Shown here one piece after another: positions 36,570-46,570 of a stretch of 64,000 nucleotides of DNA; positions within the stretch are counted from its first letter, which is position 1, and each line of letters opens with the position of its first letter. A program made the position numbers and the translations under genes. The DNA is from Ectothiorhodospira marina (GTDB lineage: Bacteria > Pseudomonadota > Gammaproteobacteria > Ectothiorhodospirales > Ectothiorhodospiraceae), in the NCBI RefSeq assembly GCF_900109495.1, contig NZ_FOAA01000019.1:1-64000 (forward strand), written 5' to 3'. The notes under the pieces are model-generated. The model did no database searches and was not told the origin of the DNA. It saw only the letters and a list, made by a program, of their open reading frames with translations.

Positions 36570-36992
36570 ATGTTCGCCAACCAGAATCGCGATCAGTTGC
36601 GCGCCATGTATTGTCAGGCCTGGCGCAAGTACCAGGCCGGTGAGGCGCTGGAGCCACTGGAGCGTCAGATCGCCGAACTGGTCGGTGAGCACCCCGAGTA
36701 CCACGCGCAGATCCAGGATCCCGAAGTTGCCAGGGCCGCCGAGTTCACCGTGGAGCAAGGTGTCACCAATCCGTTTCTGCACATGGGCATGCACCTGGCC
36801 CTCCGGGATCAGGTGGGTATGGACCGGCCGGCGGGTATTGCCAAGGCCTATCAGGGCCTGGTGCGCCGTCTCGGCGCCCATGAGGCCGAGCACGCCATGA
36901 TGGAATGCCTGGGTACGGCCCTATGGGAAGCTCAGCGTTTTGGGCGCCCGCCCGACGAGTCGGCCTACCTGGAGTGCGTGCGCAAGCTGTAA
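36570..36992 (+). CDS. DUF1841 family protein
   Basis: The 140-residue cytoplasmic protein starts MFANQNRDQLRAMYCQAWRK and contains NPFLHMGMHLALRDQVG and EHAMMECLGTALWEAQR, conserved features of the gamma- and betaproteobacterial DUF1841 family. The function is unknown. His-rich and Glu-rich helices could bind metal. The start follows the previous stop by 53 bp. Confidence 0.85.
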   Translation: MFANQNRDQLRAMYCQAWRKYQAGEALEPLERQIAELVGEHPEYHAQIQDPEVARAAEFTVEQGVTNPFLHMGMHLALRDQVGMDRPAGIAKAYQGLVRRLGAHEAEHAMMECLGTALWEAQRFGRPPDESAYLECVRKL

Positions 36993-37049
36993 TCTTCGGT
37001 TTTTCCCCCGAGGAACAGGTGCCCCCCCTCCTGCTTTGAAGTCCCTCTA

Positions 37050-37267
37050 TGGGAGCGGCCCTCGGCCGCGAATATCCTTCCGAAAAGAACGCAGAACTGT
37101 CCGGACCTTGGGGTGCCCGGGTTCCTGTCAACGGGCTTCAGCCGCAGGAAGCGGCTGCAGAGCCTACAGGGATGTATTCACGGCGTCCCCCCGCCGGAGA
37201 GTCTGCCCCGAGACCTAACTCAGGCACCTCTGTCGGCTTCGCCATTCGCGGCCGAGGGCCGCTCCCA
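37050..37267. repeat. REP-like element with 24-bp terminal inverted repeats
   Basis: GGGAGCGGCCCTCGGCCGCG at 37051-37070 recurs inverted at 37244-37267; the perfect arms are 24 bp long (37050-37073). Each arm is itself palindromic (CGGCC...GGCCG). Between them is a third hairpin, CAGCCGC(AGGAA)GCGGCTG at 37139-37157. This matches the layout of REP doublets (BIMEs) found between genes in gammaproteobacteria. It lies downstream of the DUF1841 gene and upstream of the rnf promoter. Confidence 0.6.
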
Positions 37268-37392
37268 CGGGCCGTGCCTGATCCGAAGGCGAAGTTTCCC
37301 GTCTCAGACCCGCGACGGTTCCCCGCTCCGTTGCGAACCCGCAAAAATGTCACCAGATCCCGGCCCTTAAATGCCTTTCGTCCTGTAATTGC

Positions 37393-37421
37393 TTGACCCC
37401 ACGGTTTGTGCAGGGTAATTT
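37393..37421 (+). promoter_or_regulatory. candidate sigma-70 promoter of the rnf/oxidoreductase operon
   Basis: TTGACC at 37393-37398 and TAATTT at 37416-37421 are separated by exactly 17 bases, ending 32 bp before the first rnfB start codon. Between REP element and gene, this is the only good promoter-like pair I see. An AT-rich tract with TTGTCATCAATTGTTCAC follows and may form part of a regulator site. Confidence 0.45.
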
Positions 37422-37453
37422 TTGTCATCAATTGTTCACTGCACAAAAAGTGA

Positions 37454-38374
37454 GTGATCTCTTCGGGTACCGGATCGATCGTGACTTCCTCAACCTTACA
37501 AATCGCGCTGGCCAGTGGTTTCATGGCGTTACTGGGTGTGTTGCTGGCCGGCATTCTGGCCTTCGCCAACCGCCGCTTGTACGTCTTCGAAGACCCGCGC
37601 ATCGATGAAATTGAAGACATGCTGCCGCGGGCCAACTGCGGTGCATGTGGCGAGGCCGGTTGCCGTCCGTTTGCCGAGGCGCTCGTGGAGCGCCGCATCG
37701 ATCCTGCTCGGTGTACCGCGAACGCCGCTGAAATGAACCAGAAAATTGCCGATTTCCTGGGTGTTGAAATGGGCGACCAGGAACGCAGCGTGGCCCGCCT
37801 GGCCTGCGCTGGCGGTTCCCATGTGGCCGCCACCCGGGCTCGCTACCAGGGCCTCAAATCCTGCCGCGCTGCCGCATTGGTGGCTGGCGGCGGCAAGGGC
37901 TGCACCTGGGGCTGCCTGGGGTTGGGCGACTGCGAGGCCGTGTGCGACTTTGGTGCCATTCACCTCGACCGGCATGGCCTGCCCGTGGTGGATGTCGACA
38001 AATGCACCGGTTGCGGTGATTGCATCGAGATCTGCCCCAAGGGTCTGTTCAGCCTGCAACCCGAAAGTCATCGCCTGTGGGTCAACTGCCTGAACAAGGA
38101 TCCCCAGGATGAGGCCATGGCCCATTGTCAGGTGGTCTGTACCGCCTGCGGTCGCTGCGCCATCGACGCCCCCGAGGGGCTGATTCGCATGGAGCAGAAT
38201 CTGGCCGTGATCGACTACACCAAAAACGCCCTGGCCTCTCCCGTGGCCATTCAGCGCTGCCCCACCGGGGCCATCGTCTGGCTGGAAGGGGCAGAGCCCC
38301 GCAAAGGCTCAGGTGCCCGCAAGGTTACCCGCAAGGAGCCCCTGCCCCGCATGGAGCCCCTGCCCCGCGTATAA
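37454..38374 (+). CDS. rnfB: electron transport complex subunit RnfB
   Basis: RnfB passes electrons from ferredoxin into the membrane complex. It has an N-terminal membrane helix (LQIALASGFMALLGVLLAGI), the 4Fe-4S domain MLPRANCGACGEAGCRPFAE, a longer Cys-rich block, and CTGCGDCIEICPKG and CTACGRCAIDAP ferredoxin-type clusters. At 306 residues it is longer than E. coli RnfB (192) and resembles the extended anaerobe/phototroph form. GTG 37454 is the first start; GTG 37481 is a credible alternative just before the helix. First gene of the operon, directly behind the promoter. Confidence 0.9.
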   Translation: MISSGTGSIVTSSTLQIALASGFMALLGVLLAGILAFANRRLYVFEDPRIDEIEDMLPRANCGACGEAGCRPFAEALVERRIDPARCTANAAEMNQKIADFLGVEMGDQERSVARLACAGGSHVAATRARYQGLKSCRAAALVAGGGKGCTWGCLGLGDCEAVCDFGAIHLDRHGLPVVDVDKCTGCGDCIEICPKGLFSLQPESHRLWVNCLNKDPQDEAMAHCQVVCTACGRCAIDAPEGLIRMEQNLAVIDYTKNALASPVAIQRCPTGAIVWLEGAEPRKGSGARKVTRKEPLPRMEPLPRV

Positions 38375-38497
38375 GGCGGCGCAGATTGGAGCTCCGCCGG
38401 TCGATTCGATGCGACCGGCCGCGTGGCATTCCCGCATGGAACGGCGAAGACACCGAATTACAAAACGTAACGGCCCCAGGCCGGCAGGAGAGCGACC

Positions 38498-41400
38498 ATG
38501 ATCTTCAAGCGTAAGCCATCGCAGGATTTCAAATACAAGGGCATCCGGGCGGCCATGGACGGCAACACGGCGGTCATTCACTGTGAGCGGGAGTCCTCGG
38601 ACGCTGCGGGTGCCTATCCCATCACCCCTTCCACCCAGATGGGTGAAATGTGGGCGGAAGAGGTCTCCAAGGGCCATGTGAACATCTCTGATCGTTCCCT
38701 GGTGTTCATCGAGCCGGAATCCGAGCACGCCGCCGCTGCCGTCACCGCTGGCCTGGCCATGACCGGCATGCGGGCCATCAACTTCTCCTCGGCCCAGGGC
38801 GTGGCGTTCATGCACGAGTCCCTGTACGCCGCTGCCGGCAAGCGTCTGCCTTACATCTTGAACATGGGCTGCCGCGCCATCACCAAGGCCGCGTTGAACG
38901 TGCATGCTTCCCATGACGACTATCACTGTGTGGACGACACCGGCTTTTTCCAGGTCTTCGCCAAGAGCGCCCAGGAAGCCGCCGACCTGAACGTGATCGC
39001 CCACAAGGTGGCGGAGCTCTCGCTGACCCCCGGCATTGTCGGTCAGGACGGCTTCCTCACCACCCATCTGATCGAATCCCTGAAGGTACCTGAGCGGGAG
39101 CTGATCGCCGAGTACCTGGGCCGCCCCGACGACATGATCGACTGCCCCACGCCGGCGCAGCGCATGATCTATGGCGAGAAGCGCCGCCGCATCCCGGCCA
39201 CCTGGGACGTGGACAACCCCATGCTGTCGGGTGCCTCCCAGAATCAGGACGCCTACATGCAGCAGGTGGCTGCTCAGCGCCCGTACTTCTTTGATCATGT
39301 GGCGGATCTGACTGATCAGTGCATGGAGGAGTATTACGAGATGACCGGACGCCGCTATGAGCGTGTGTCCGGCTATCGCACCGATGATGCCGACTACCTG
39401 ATCATGGGGCAGGGCTCCATGGTGGCCACCGCCGAGGCCGTGGCGGATCACCTGCGCAAGACCCGTGGCATCAAGCTGGGCGTGGTCAATCTGACCATGT
39501 TCCGCCCCTTCCCGGGCGCGAAACTGGCTGCCCTGCTGAAGGGACGCAAGGGCGTGGCAGTGCTGGAGCGTACCGATCAGCCCCTGGCCGAGGACCTGCC
39601 GCTGATGCGCGAGGCGCGCGCGGCCGTGAGCAAGGCCATCGAGAACGGCGTGGCCGGCAAGGCGCTGCCCCATGCTGACTACCCGGCCTTCCGCAATGGT
39701 GACATCCCCCGTATGTACTCCGGAGCCTATGGCCTGGGTTCCCGCGATCTGCAGCCCGAGGGGTTGATTGCCGCGGTGGAAAACATGCTGCCAGATGGCG
39801 GTCAGCGCACCTTCTTCTACCTGTCGGTGGATTTCATTCGGGACAAGGCCTCCAGTCCCAAGCAGGAACTGCATCAGCAGGCCCTGGAAGAGGCCTATCC
39901 CAAGGTGCGTCAGCTGGCCCTACGTGGCTCGGAAAATCCCAGTCTCATGCCCGACGAGGCCATTGCTGTGCGTCTGCACTCCGTGGGCGGTTGGGGGGCC
40001 ATGACCACAGGCAAGAACCTGGCCATGACCCTGTTCGACCTGCTGGACTTCCACATCAAGGCCAACCCCAAGTACGGTTCCGAGAAGAAGGGTCAGCCCA
40101 CCACCTATTACCTGGCGGCGGCCCCCGAGCCCATCCGCGTGAGCAGCGAGCTCAAGACCGTGGATGTGGTGCTCTCACCCGATCCGAACGTGTTTGATCA
40201 CTCCAATCCCTTGGCCGGTCTGAAAAAGGGTGGCGCGTTCATCATCCAGTCCAGCCTCGAGAATCAGGCGGCTGTGTGGCAGAGCTTCCCGCCTGCGGCT
40301 CAGCGCTTCATCATCGAGAACCAGATCCGCGTCTTCTACGTGGATGCCTTCAAGATTGCCCGTGATGAGGCCTCCAACGCCGATCTGCAGTTCCGCATGC
40401 AGGGCATCGCCTTCCAGGGTGCCTTCTTTGCTGCCTCCCCAGTGATGGAGCGTCGTGGCCTCACTGAAGAGACCTTGTTCAAGGCCATTGAAGAACAGTT
40501 GCAGGACAAGTTTGGTGGCAAGGGCGCCCGCGTGGTGGAAGACAACCTGCGCGTGGTGCGTCGCGGCTTTGAAGAGCTCAACGAAGTCACCGACAAGGTG
40601 GTCACCCAGGGTGCCATCGCATCCGACCAGATTCGCGTGCCGGACATGCCGGTGATGCTCAAGCGTCTGCCCCAGTCCACGTCGGCCAGCTCTGACATCC
40701 ATCGTTTCTGGGAGCAGACCGGCAGCTTCTATGTGTCGGGGCAGGGCAACGACAACTTGGCGGATCCCTTCATCGCCCAGTCCATGATCCCGGCCTCCAC
40801 CGGCATCTACCGGGACATGACCCAGATCCGTTTCGACTACCCGGAATGGAAACCCGAGAAGTGCACCGCCTGCGGCGACTGCTACACCATCTGTCCGGAC
40901 AGCGCCATCCCGGGCCTGGCCAACACCCTTGGCGAGATCTTTGACACTGCCGTGCGTCGCATCGAGATCGGCGGCAAGCCCACTCGTCACCTGCGTCGTG
41001 CCGTGCGTGACCTGGAAAAGCGTCTGCGCCAGGGGTTGGTCGCCTCCGGTGATAGCGCCGATGTGCGTTCCGAACTGGACTTCGCCATCACCCACCTGCT
41101 GGCCGAAACCGAGCTGGCCGGTGATGACAAGGTGAAGCTGGAAGAAGAGCTGGGCTGGCTGAAAAACTCTATTGGAGATTTCCAGTTCGCCACCACCCGC
41201 CCGTATTTCAGTGCCCAGGAAAAGCGGGCCAAGGGCACCGGCGGTCTGTTCTCCCTGACCATCAACCCCTACACCTGTAAGGGCTGCATGGAGTGCGTGA
41301 GCATCTGTGAGGAGGGCGCCCTGGAAGTGGTGCCGCAGACCCCCGAGTCCGTGGATATGCTGCGCCGCAATTGGGATTTCTGGCTGGATCTGCCCACCAC

Positions 41401-43510
41401 CAACAGTCAGTACAACCGCATTGATGATCTGGACGAAGGTATCGGCGCCCTGGAAACCCTGCTCATGGACAAGCGCGCCTACAACTCCGTGAACTGCGGT
41501 GATGGCGCCTGCCTGGGTTGCGGCGAGAAGACCACCATCCACCTGTTCAGCTCCACCGTGACGGCGCTGATGCAGCCCCGGGTGAAGGCCCAGGTGAAGA
41601 AGGTGGACGGTCTGATCACTCGTCTGGAGCAGCACGTCCGCTTGAAGCTGGCCGAGGGCATGGACCTGTCCGACATCAATGCCGTGAACCAGGTGATCGG
41701 TCAGCACACCGACAAGGACCTGACCCTGTCCCGTCTGTCCGACGCCCTGGACCAGGGCCGCGGTACCCATACGGTGGACCCGGAATGGCTGCAGTGGGTC
41801 AGTGGCGTGCTGGCACAACTCAAGGATCTGCGCTGGCGCTATGTGGAAGGCCCCACCGGTCGTGGCCGTTGTGATCTGGGCATGATCAACGCCACCGGGT
41901 GTACCTCGGTGTGGGGTGGGACCTTCCCATACAGCCCCTATCCGTTCCCCTGGGCCAGTCACCTGTTCCAGGACAGCCCCTCCATGGCCATGGGTATCTT
42001 CGAAGGCCACATGGCCAAGATGGCCGAGGGCTTCAAGGCCGTGCGTCAGGCCGAGCTGGAACTGGCCGGCAAGTATGATCCGCTGGAGCACGAGCCCTTC
42101 TTCTCCCAGTTCAACTGGGAGCAGTTCAGCGATGAAGAGTTTGCCCTGTGCCCGCCGGTGGTGAGCGTGGGGGGTGACGGCGCCATGTATGACATCGGTT
42201 TCCAGAACCTGTCCCGTGCCCTGATGTCCGGCATGCCCATCAAGGTGCTGGTGCTGGACACCCAGGTGTATTCCAACACCGGTGGTCAGGCCTGCACCTC
42301 CGGCTTCATCAGCCAGGTGTCCGACATGGCCCCCTATGGCAAGGCCTGGAAGGGCAAGGAGGAGACCCGCAAGGAGATCAGCCTGATCGGCATGGCGCAC
42401 CGCACCAGCTATGTGATGCAGGGTGCCATCTCCCATGTGACCCACCTGCTGGAGAGCTTCATTGAGGGCCTGAACAGCCGTCGTCCAGCGGTGTTCAACG
42501 TGTACGCCGTGTGCCCGCCGGAACATGGTGTGGGTGATGACGTGGCCTTTGCTCAGTCCAAGCTGGCAGTGGAGTCCCGCGCCTATCCGCTGTTCCGTTA
42601 CAACCCGGATCGCGGCGTGACCTTCCGCGAGTGCTCCGATCTGGAGGGCAACCCGTCGATGGGGAGTGACTGGCCCACCTACACCCTCAAGTATCAGACC
42701 GAAGAAGGCCAGGAAGCGAGCATGGAACTGCCCATGACCTTCGCTGACTTTGCACTGACCGAAGGCCGCTTCCGCAAGCACTTCCGCCCGGCGCCCCAGA
42801 ATACGTGGAACGACGACATGATCGCCTTGCATGAATTCCTGGAGATGTCGGAAGAGGATCGTGAAGGCCGCTTCCCGTTCATCTGGACCGTGGATGGCAA
42901 GAACCAGCTGGGCCGCGTGCTGGTGTCCGAGGAACTGGTGCGCTCCGCCGAGGAACGCCGTGACTTCTGGCATCAGCTCAAGGGCCTGCTGGGCATGGAT
43001 CAGGAAGTGGTGGATGCCGACGCGGTGGCCGCACAGACCCGCACCGATATGGCCCAGCGCCTGAGTGCGGCCCTGCTGTCCCTGGCCAGCGGTGAAGGCA
43101 ACGGGCAGTTGGCCGCGGCCCTGGAGGGGTCCGCTGCGCCGGCCCCCGCCCAGGCACCGGCTCAGGTGCCTGCGGCAGCTGCTTCGGCTTCCACCCAGGC
43201 GGTATCCCAGGGGGTGGCCAACCCGGCCAACGATGGCGGCAATGGCGCCCCGGCCTGGGAATACGAGCCGGTGTGGGTGGAAACCAGTGAGTGCACCGCC
43301 TGTGATGAATGCCTGGAGATCGCACCGGGGGTGTTTGCCTACGACGATAACAAACAGGCCGTGGTGGTGGATCCCAAGGGCGGTTCCTATAAGGACATCG
43401 TCCGCGCCGCGGAGAAATGTGCCGCCATGGCGGTGCACCCTGGTACCCCGGCCAGCGCCAAGGAACCGGACGCTGAAAAGCTGATGAAGCGCGCCGCGAA
43501 GTTCAACTGA
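38498..43510 (+). CDS. nifJ: pyruvate:ferredoxin (flavodoxin) oxidoreductase, extended NifJ-like, C-terminal ferredoxin
   Basis: It interconverts pyruvate plus CoA and acetyl-CoA plus CO2 using thiamine diphosphate and Fe-S clusters. At 1670 residues it is far longer than typical NifJ (about 1180). Order: pyrimidine domain with YPITPST, domains II-III (VRLHSVGGWGAMTTGKN), two 4Fe-4S clusters (from C789 and C927) with an unusually long helical insert between them, the TPP domain starting NCGDGACLGCGEKT (C1000) with another helical insert, VGGDGAMYDIGFQNLSRAL, then an Ala/Pro linker and a monocluster ferredoxin at C1599 (ECTACDECLEIAPGVF). AGGAG precedes the start. Lying inside the rnf operon, it likely feeds or draws ferredoxin at the complex. 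Confidence 0.9.
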   Translation: MIFKRKPSQDFKYKGIRAAMDGNTAVIHCERESSDAAGAYPITPSTQMGEMWAEEVSKGHVNISDRSLVFIEPESEHAAAAVTAGLAMTGMRAINFSSAQGVAFMHESLYAAAGKRLPYILNMGCRAITKAALNVHASHDDYHCVDDTGFFQVFAKSAQEAADLNVIAHKVAELSLTPGIVGQDGFLTTHLIESLKVPERELIAEYLGRPDDMIDCPTPAQRMIYGEKRRRIPATWDVDNPMLSGASQNQDAYMQQVAAQRPYFFDHVADLTDQCMEEYYEMTGRRYERVSGYRTDDADYLIMGQGSMVATAEAVADHLRKTRGIKLGVVNLTMFRPFPGAKLAALLKGRKGVAVLERTDQPLAEDLPLMREARAAVSKAIENGVAGKALPHADYPAFRNGDIPRMYSGAYGLGSRDLQPEGLIAAVENMLPDGGQRTFFYLSVDFIRDKASSPKQELHQQALEEAYPKVRQLALRGSENPSLMPDEAIAVRLHSVGGWGAMTTGKNLAMTLFDLLDFHIKANPKYGSEKKGQPTTYYLAAAPEPIRVSSELKTVDVVLSPDPNVFDHSNPLAGLKKGGAFIIQSSLENQAAVWQSFPPAAQRFIIENQIRVFYVDAFKIARDEASNADLQFRMQGIAFQGAFFAASPVMERRGLTEETLFKAIEEQLQDKFGGKGARVVEDNLRVVRRGFEELNEVTDKVVTQGAIASDQIRVPDMPVMLKRLPQSTSASSDIHRFWEQTGSFYVSGQGNDNLADPFIAQSMIPASTGIYRDMTQIRFDYPEWKPEKCTACGDCYTICPDSAIPGLANTLGEIFDTAVRRIEIGGKPTRHLRRAVRDLEKRLRQGLVASGDSADVRSELDFAITHLLAETELAGDDKVKLEEELGWLKNSIGDFQFATTRPYFSAQEKRAKGTGGLFSLTINPYTCKGCMECVSICEEGALEVVPQTPESVDMLRRNWDFWLDLPTTNSQYNRIDDLDEGIGALETLLMDKRAYNSVNCGDGACLGCGEKTTIHLFSSTVTALMQPRVKAQVKKVDGLITRLEQHVRLKLAEGMDLSDINAVNQVIGQHTDKDLTLSRLSDALDQGRGTHTVDPEWLQWVSGVLAQLKDLRWRYVEGPTGRGRCDLGMINATGCTSVWGGTFPYSPYPFPWASHLFQDSPSMAMGIFEGHMAKMAEGFKAVRQAELELAGKYDPLEHEPFFSQFNWEQFSDEEFALCPPVVSVGGDGAMYDIGFQNLSRALMSGMPIKVLVLDTQVYSNTGGQACTSGFISQVSDMAPYGKAWKGKEETRKEISLIGMAHRTSYVMQGAISHVTHLLESFIEGLNSRRPAVFNVYAVCPPEHGVGDDVAFAQSKLAVESRAYPLFRYNPDRGVTFRECSDLEGNPSMGSDWPTYTLKYQTEEGQEASMELPMTFADFALTEGRFRKHFRPAPQNTWNDDMIALHEFLEMSEEDREGRFPFIWTVDGKNQLGRVLVSEELVRSAEERRDFWHQLKGLLGMDQEVVDADAVAAQTRTDMAQRLSAALLSLASGEGNGQLAAALEGSAAPAPAQAPAQVPAAAASASTQAVSQGVANPANDGGNGAPAWEYEPVWVETSECTACDECLEIAPGVFAYDDNKQAVVVDPKGGSYKDIVRAAEKCAAMAVHPGTPASAKEPDAEKLMKRAAKFN

Positions 43511-43512
43511 TC

Positions 43513-44859
43513 ATGGGCGTCATGTCATTCCTGACGGGATTGACCTTCCCCCGGGGGATTCATCCCCCGGAGCTGAAGGAAGACACCCAGCATCAGCCCA
43601 TCCGGCGTCTGGCGTTTGCCCCTCGCATGGTGGTGCCGCTGCAGCAGCACTTTGGCCAGCCGGCCAAGGCGCTGGTCAGCCGCCACCAGGAGGTGCTGCG
43701 CGGTCAGCTGATTGCGGAGGCCGATGGTCATATGTCGGTGCCGTTGCACGCGCCGGTGACCGGCGTGGTGGAGGGGATCGAGCTGATGCCTTCCGCCCGC
43801 GGGCCCAAGGGTGAGGCCATCATCATCCGCACCGCCCCGGGCGACAGTCAGGCCGTGCGCTGTGCCAAGCCTCGGAATGATCTGATGCAGGCCTCGCGTC
43901 GCGAGATCATCCAGGCCATTCAGGATGCTGGCCTGGTGGGGCAGGGGGGGGCTGCATTCCCCACCCACGTGAAGCTGGCGGTGCCTCAGGGGCATGCGGT
44001 GGACACCCTGTTGGTCAATGGCTGCGAATGTGAGCCCTATCTGACCACTGATCACCGCATCATGCTGGAGTACACCGATGACGTGATCACCGGCGTGCGC
44101 CTGGCCATGCGGGCGGTGGGAGCCGAGCGAGCCATCATCGGTGTGGAGGACAACAAGCCCGATGCCGTCAAGCGCCTGCGCGAGCGGCTGGGCAAGGACG
44201 ATGTCATCTCTGTGGGGGTGGTGAAATCCAAGTATCCCCAGGGTTCGGAAAAGATGCTCATCAAGGCCCTGCTGAACCGGGAGGTGCCTTCGGGTGGATT
44301 CCCCTATAACGTGGGTACGGTGGTGAACAACGTCGGCACCATGTCGCAGATCGGGCGATTGCTGCCGGCGGGAGAGGGGTTGATCGAACGTGTGATCACC
44401 GTGGCGGGGCCGGGTGTGCAGCGCCCGGGCAATTACCTGCTGCCGGTGGGCACGCCCATGCGTTACCTGCTGGAACAGGTGGGTTTCCAGGGGGAAGATG
44501 CCAGTCATCTCATTCTGGGCGGCCCCATGATGGGGAACACGGTGTCTTCGCTGGATGTGCCCATCACCAAAAGCGTCTCCGGCATGGTGGTGCTCCCCGA
44601 GGCAGATCCGGACTCCGAGGCGGCCCGGGTGCATCCCTGCATCCGTTGCGGTCGCTGTGTGGATGCCTGCCCCGTGGGGCTTAACCCCTCGGATCTCGGA
44701 CGTCTGGCCGCCAAACGCCAGTATGAAACCATGCAGGAACGTCTTCACCTGAGTGATTGTTTCGAGTGTGGTTCCTGCGCTTACGTGTGCCCGTCCAATA
44801 TCCCGTTGGTGCAGTACTTCCGCATCGCCAAGTCCCTCAATAGGGAGCGTATTTCGTGA
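43513..44859 (+). CDS. rnfC: electron transport complex subunit RnfC
   Basis: RnfC carries FMN and the NAD(H) site plus two 4Fe-4S clusters on the cytoplasmic face. Seen here: GLVGQGGAAFPTHVKL (FMN/NADH fold), the NGCECEPYLTTDHR signature, and CIRCGRCVDACPVG and CFECGSCAYVCPSN clusters. The 448-residue protein lacks the long Ala/Lys-rich C-terminal repeat of enterobacterial RnfC, so it is the compact form. It starts 2 bp after the oxidoreductase stop and overlaps rnfD by 4 bases. Confidence 0.95.
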   Translation: MGVMSFLTGLTFPRGIHPPELKEDTQHQPIRRLAFAPRMVVPLQQHFGQPAKALVSRHQEVLRGQLIAEADGHMSVPLHAPVTGVVEGIELMPSARGPKGEAIIIRTAPGDSQAVRCAKPRNDLMQASRREIIQAIQDAGLVGQGGAAFPTHVKLAVPQGHAVDTLLVNGCECEPYLTTDHRIMLEYTDDVITGVRLAMRAVGAERAIIGVEDNKPDAVKRLRERLGKDDVISVGVVKSKYPQGSEKMLIKALLNREVPSGGFPYNVGTVVNNVGTMSQIGRLLPAGEGLIERVITVAGPGVQRPGNYLLPVGTPMRYLLEQVGFQGEDASHLILGGPMMGNTVSSLDVPITKSVSGMVVLPEADPDSEAARVHPCIRCGRCVDACPVGLNPSDLGRLAAKRQYETMQERLHLSDCFECGSCAYVCPSNIPLVQYFRIAKSLNRERIS

Positions 44860-45875
44860 CACCGCTGCGTATTGAACTCAAGACCTCGCCGCACCTGAAA
44901 CAGGCTGGCAGCGTTGAGCAGATCATGCGCAACGTGGTGCTGGCCCTGCTGCCCATCTGCGGGTTCTCGGTGTATCTGTTCGGCATCAGCGCCCTGGCGC
45001 TGATGATCACCACCACGGTCACCTGTGTGGCCACCGAGCAGTTGTTCAACAAGCTGTCCGGTCGTCCTGGCACCGTGTCCGATTACAGTGCGGTGATCAC
45101 CGGTCTGCTGCTGGCCCTGACCTTGCCACCGTCATTTCCCTTGTGGATGGCGGCCTTGTCGGGCTTCATCGGGATTGGCCTGGGCAAGGCCATGTTTGGT
45201 GGGCTGGGCTTCAACCTGTTCAACCCGGCGCTGATCGGCCGGGCCTTTGCTCAGGGGGCGTTCCCGGTATCGGTGTCCACCTGGACGGTGCCGTTCCATC
45301 CGGATCGGTTCACCGAGTTCCTGCCCTCCACCTTGGCCATGCCGTTCACCACGCCGGCTTCGGTGGATGCCTTTACCACGGCCACGCCACTGGCACAGTG
45401 GAAATTTCAGGGCATCCACACGGATAGCTGGGACTTGCTCACGGGTATGGTGTCGGGGTCGGCAGGGGAGACCTCCGCCATCATCATCCTGCTCTGCGGG
45501 TTGTATCTCATTGCTCGGCGCATGATGAATTGGCGTATCCCGGCTGCGGTGCTGGGCGGTGCCTTCCTCACGGCGGCGGCGTTTTACGCCATCGATCCGG
45601 AGTTTTATCCCACGCCGTGGTTCGTGCTGCTGTCGGGCGGCCTCATGCTCGGGGCCTTCTTCATGGCCAGCGACATGGTGGCCTCGCCGGTCACCCGGTC
45701 CGGGATCTGGATCTACGGACTCCTGATCGGTTTTCTGGCCGTCATCATCCGCTTCTTCGGTGGTCTGCCGGAGGGCATCATGTACGCCATCCTGCTGGGG
45801 AATGCCGCCTCTCCCCTGATTGAGCGCATCACCCAGCCTCGACCCTACGGAACCCGCAAACGGAGGCAGTCATGA
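44856..45875 (+). CDS. rnfD: electron transport complex subunit RnfD
   Basis: This 339-residue integral membrane subunit (GTG start in an overlap with rnfC) has 8-10 hydrophobic helices, with DYSAVITGLLLALTLPPSFP early and GSAGETSAIIILLCG at the position where RnfD binds covalent FMN on a Thr. ASDMVASPVTRSGIWIYG near the C-terminus is conserved in RnfD/NqrB. With RnfG it moves electrons across the membrane during ion pumping. Confidence 0.93.
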   Translation: MTPLRIELKTSPHLKQAGSVEQIMRNVVLALLPICGFSVYLFGISALALMITTTVTCVATEQLFNKLSGRPGTVSDYSAVITGLLLALTLPPSFPLWMAALSGFIGIGLGKAMFGGLGFNLFNPALIGRAFAQGAFPVSVSTWTVPFHPDRFTEFLPSTLAMPFTTPASVDAFTTATPLAQWKFQGIHTDSWDLLTGMVSGSAGETSAIIILLCGLYLIARRMMNWRIPAAVLGGAFLTAAAFYAIDPEFYPTPWFVLLSGGLMLGAFFMASDMVASPVTRSGIWIYGLLIGFLAVIIRFFGGLPEGIMYAILLGNAASPLIERITQPRPYGTRKRRQS

Positions 45876-46561
45876 GCAGCTCGGCATCGGTACAGCCACA
45901 AAAACCGAAGCCCACCTCCAGCGTCAAGCTCATTACCACTCTGGGCTTGATTGCTCTGTTCTCCGGGCTGTTGGTCGTGAGCGTCTTTGAATTCACTAAA
46001 CCGTATATTGCCGAGAACCAGCGCATTGCGCTTGAGCGTGCGGTACTCGAGGTGATCCCCGGCGCCGTGGAACGGCGAGATTTCATCCTCACTGACGAAG
46101 GTGTCTTCCCCAAGGATCAGGCCCCCGAATCGGGCAGCATCATTCATGCCGGCTTTGATGAGGCAGGCCGGTTTCAGGGCGTAGCCCTGGAGGCCTCCGG
46201 GCGCGGCTACGCGGATGTGATTCGGGTGCTTTACGGTTATGACCCGTCTTGCCAGTGCATCGTGGGCATGACCGTGCTCGAGAGCCGCGAAACCCCGGGC
46301 CTGGGCGACAAGATTGAAACAGACCCTTTGTTCGTGGCCAACTTCGAGCGCCTGGATGCCCGTCTGGCGGCCGATGGTTCCGGACTGGCCAACCGCATCC
46401 GCACAGTGGATCCGGGCGCCGCCGAACAGCCCTGGGAGATCGATGGCATCACCGGCGCGACCATCTCGGCGGAAGCCATCGGCAACATGCTCAACCGCAG
46501 CGCCGACTCGGTGTTGCCGGAACTCGCCCCGCACTGGGCGGCGTTCGAACAGAATAACTAG
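45872..46561 (+). CDS. rnfG: electron transport complex subunit RnfG
   Basis: The 229-residue protein has one N-terminal membrane helix (TTLGLIALFSGLLVVSVFEF) and a periplasmic FMN-binding domain with the flavinylation motif DGITGATISAEAI, in which the Thr of (S/T)GAT(I/V)S receives FMN from ApbE. ATGA overlap with rnfD. No apbE gene is seen in the window, so flavin attachment must rely on a gene elsewhere. Confidence 0.93.
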   Translation: MSSSASVQPQKPKPTSSVKLITTLGLIALFSGLLVVSVFEFTKPYIAENQRIALERAVLEVIPGAVERRDFILTDEGVFPKDQAPESGSIIHAGFDEAGRFQGVALEASGRGYADVIRVLYGYDPSCQCIVGMTVLESRETPGLGDKIETDPLFVANFERLDARLAADGSGLANRIRTVDPGAAEQPWEIDGITGATISAEAIGNMLNRSADSVLPELAPHWAAFEQNN

Positions 46562-46570
46562 GAAGATCCC

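Noticed and set aside
40175-43438. Long reverse-strand ORF over the oxidoreductase gene
   Set aside because: Antisense shadow with His/Gly-rich sequence and no domain; the forward gene is certain.
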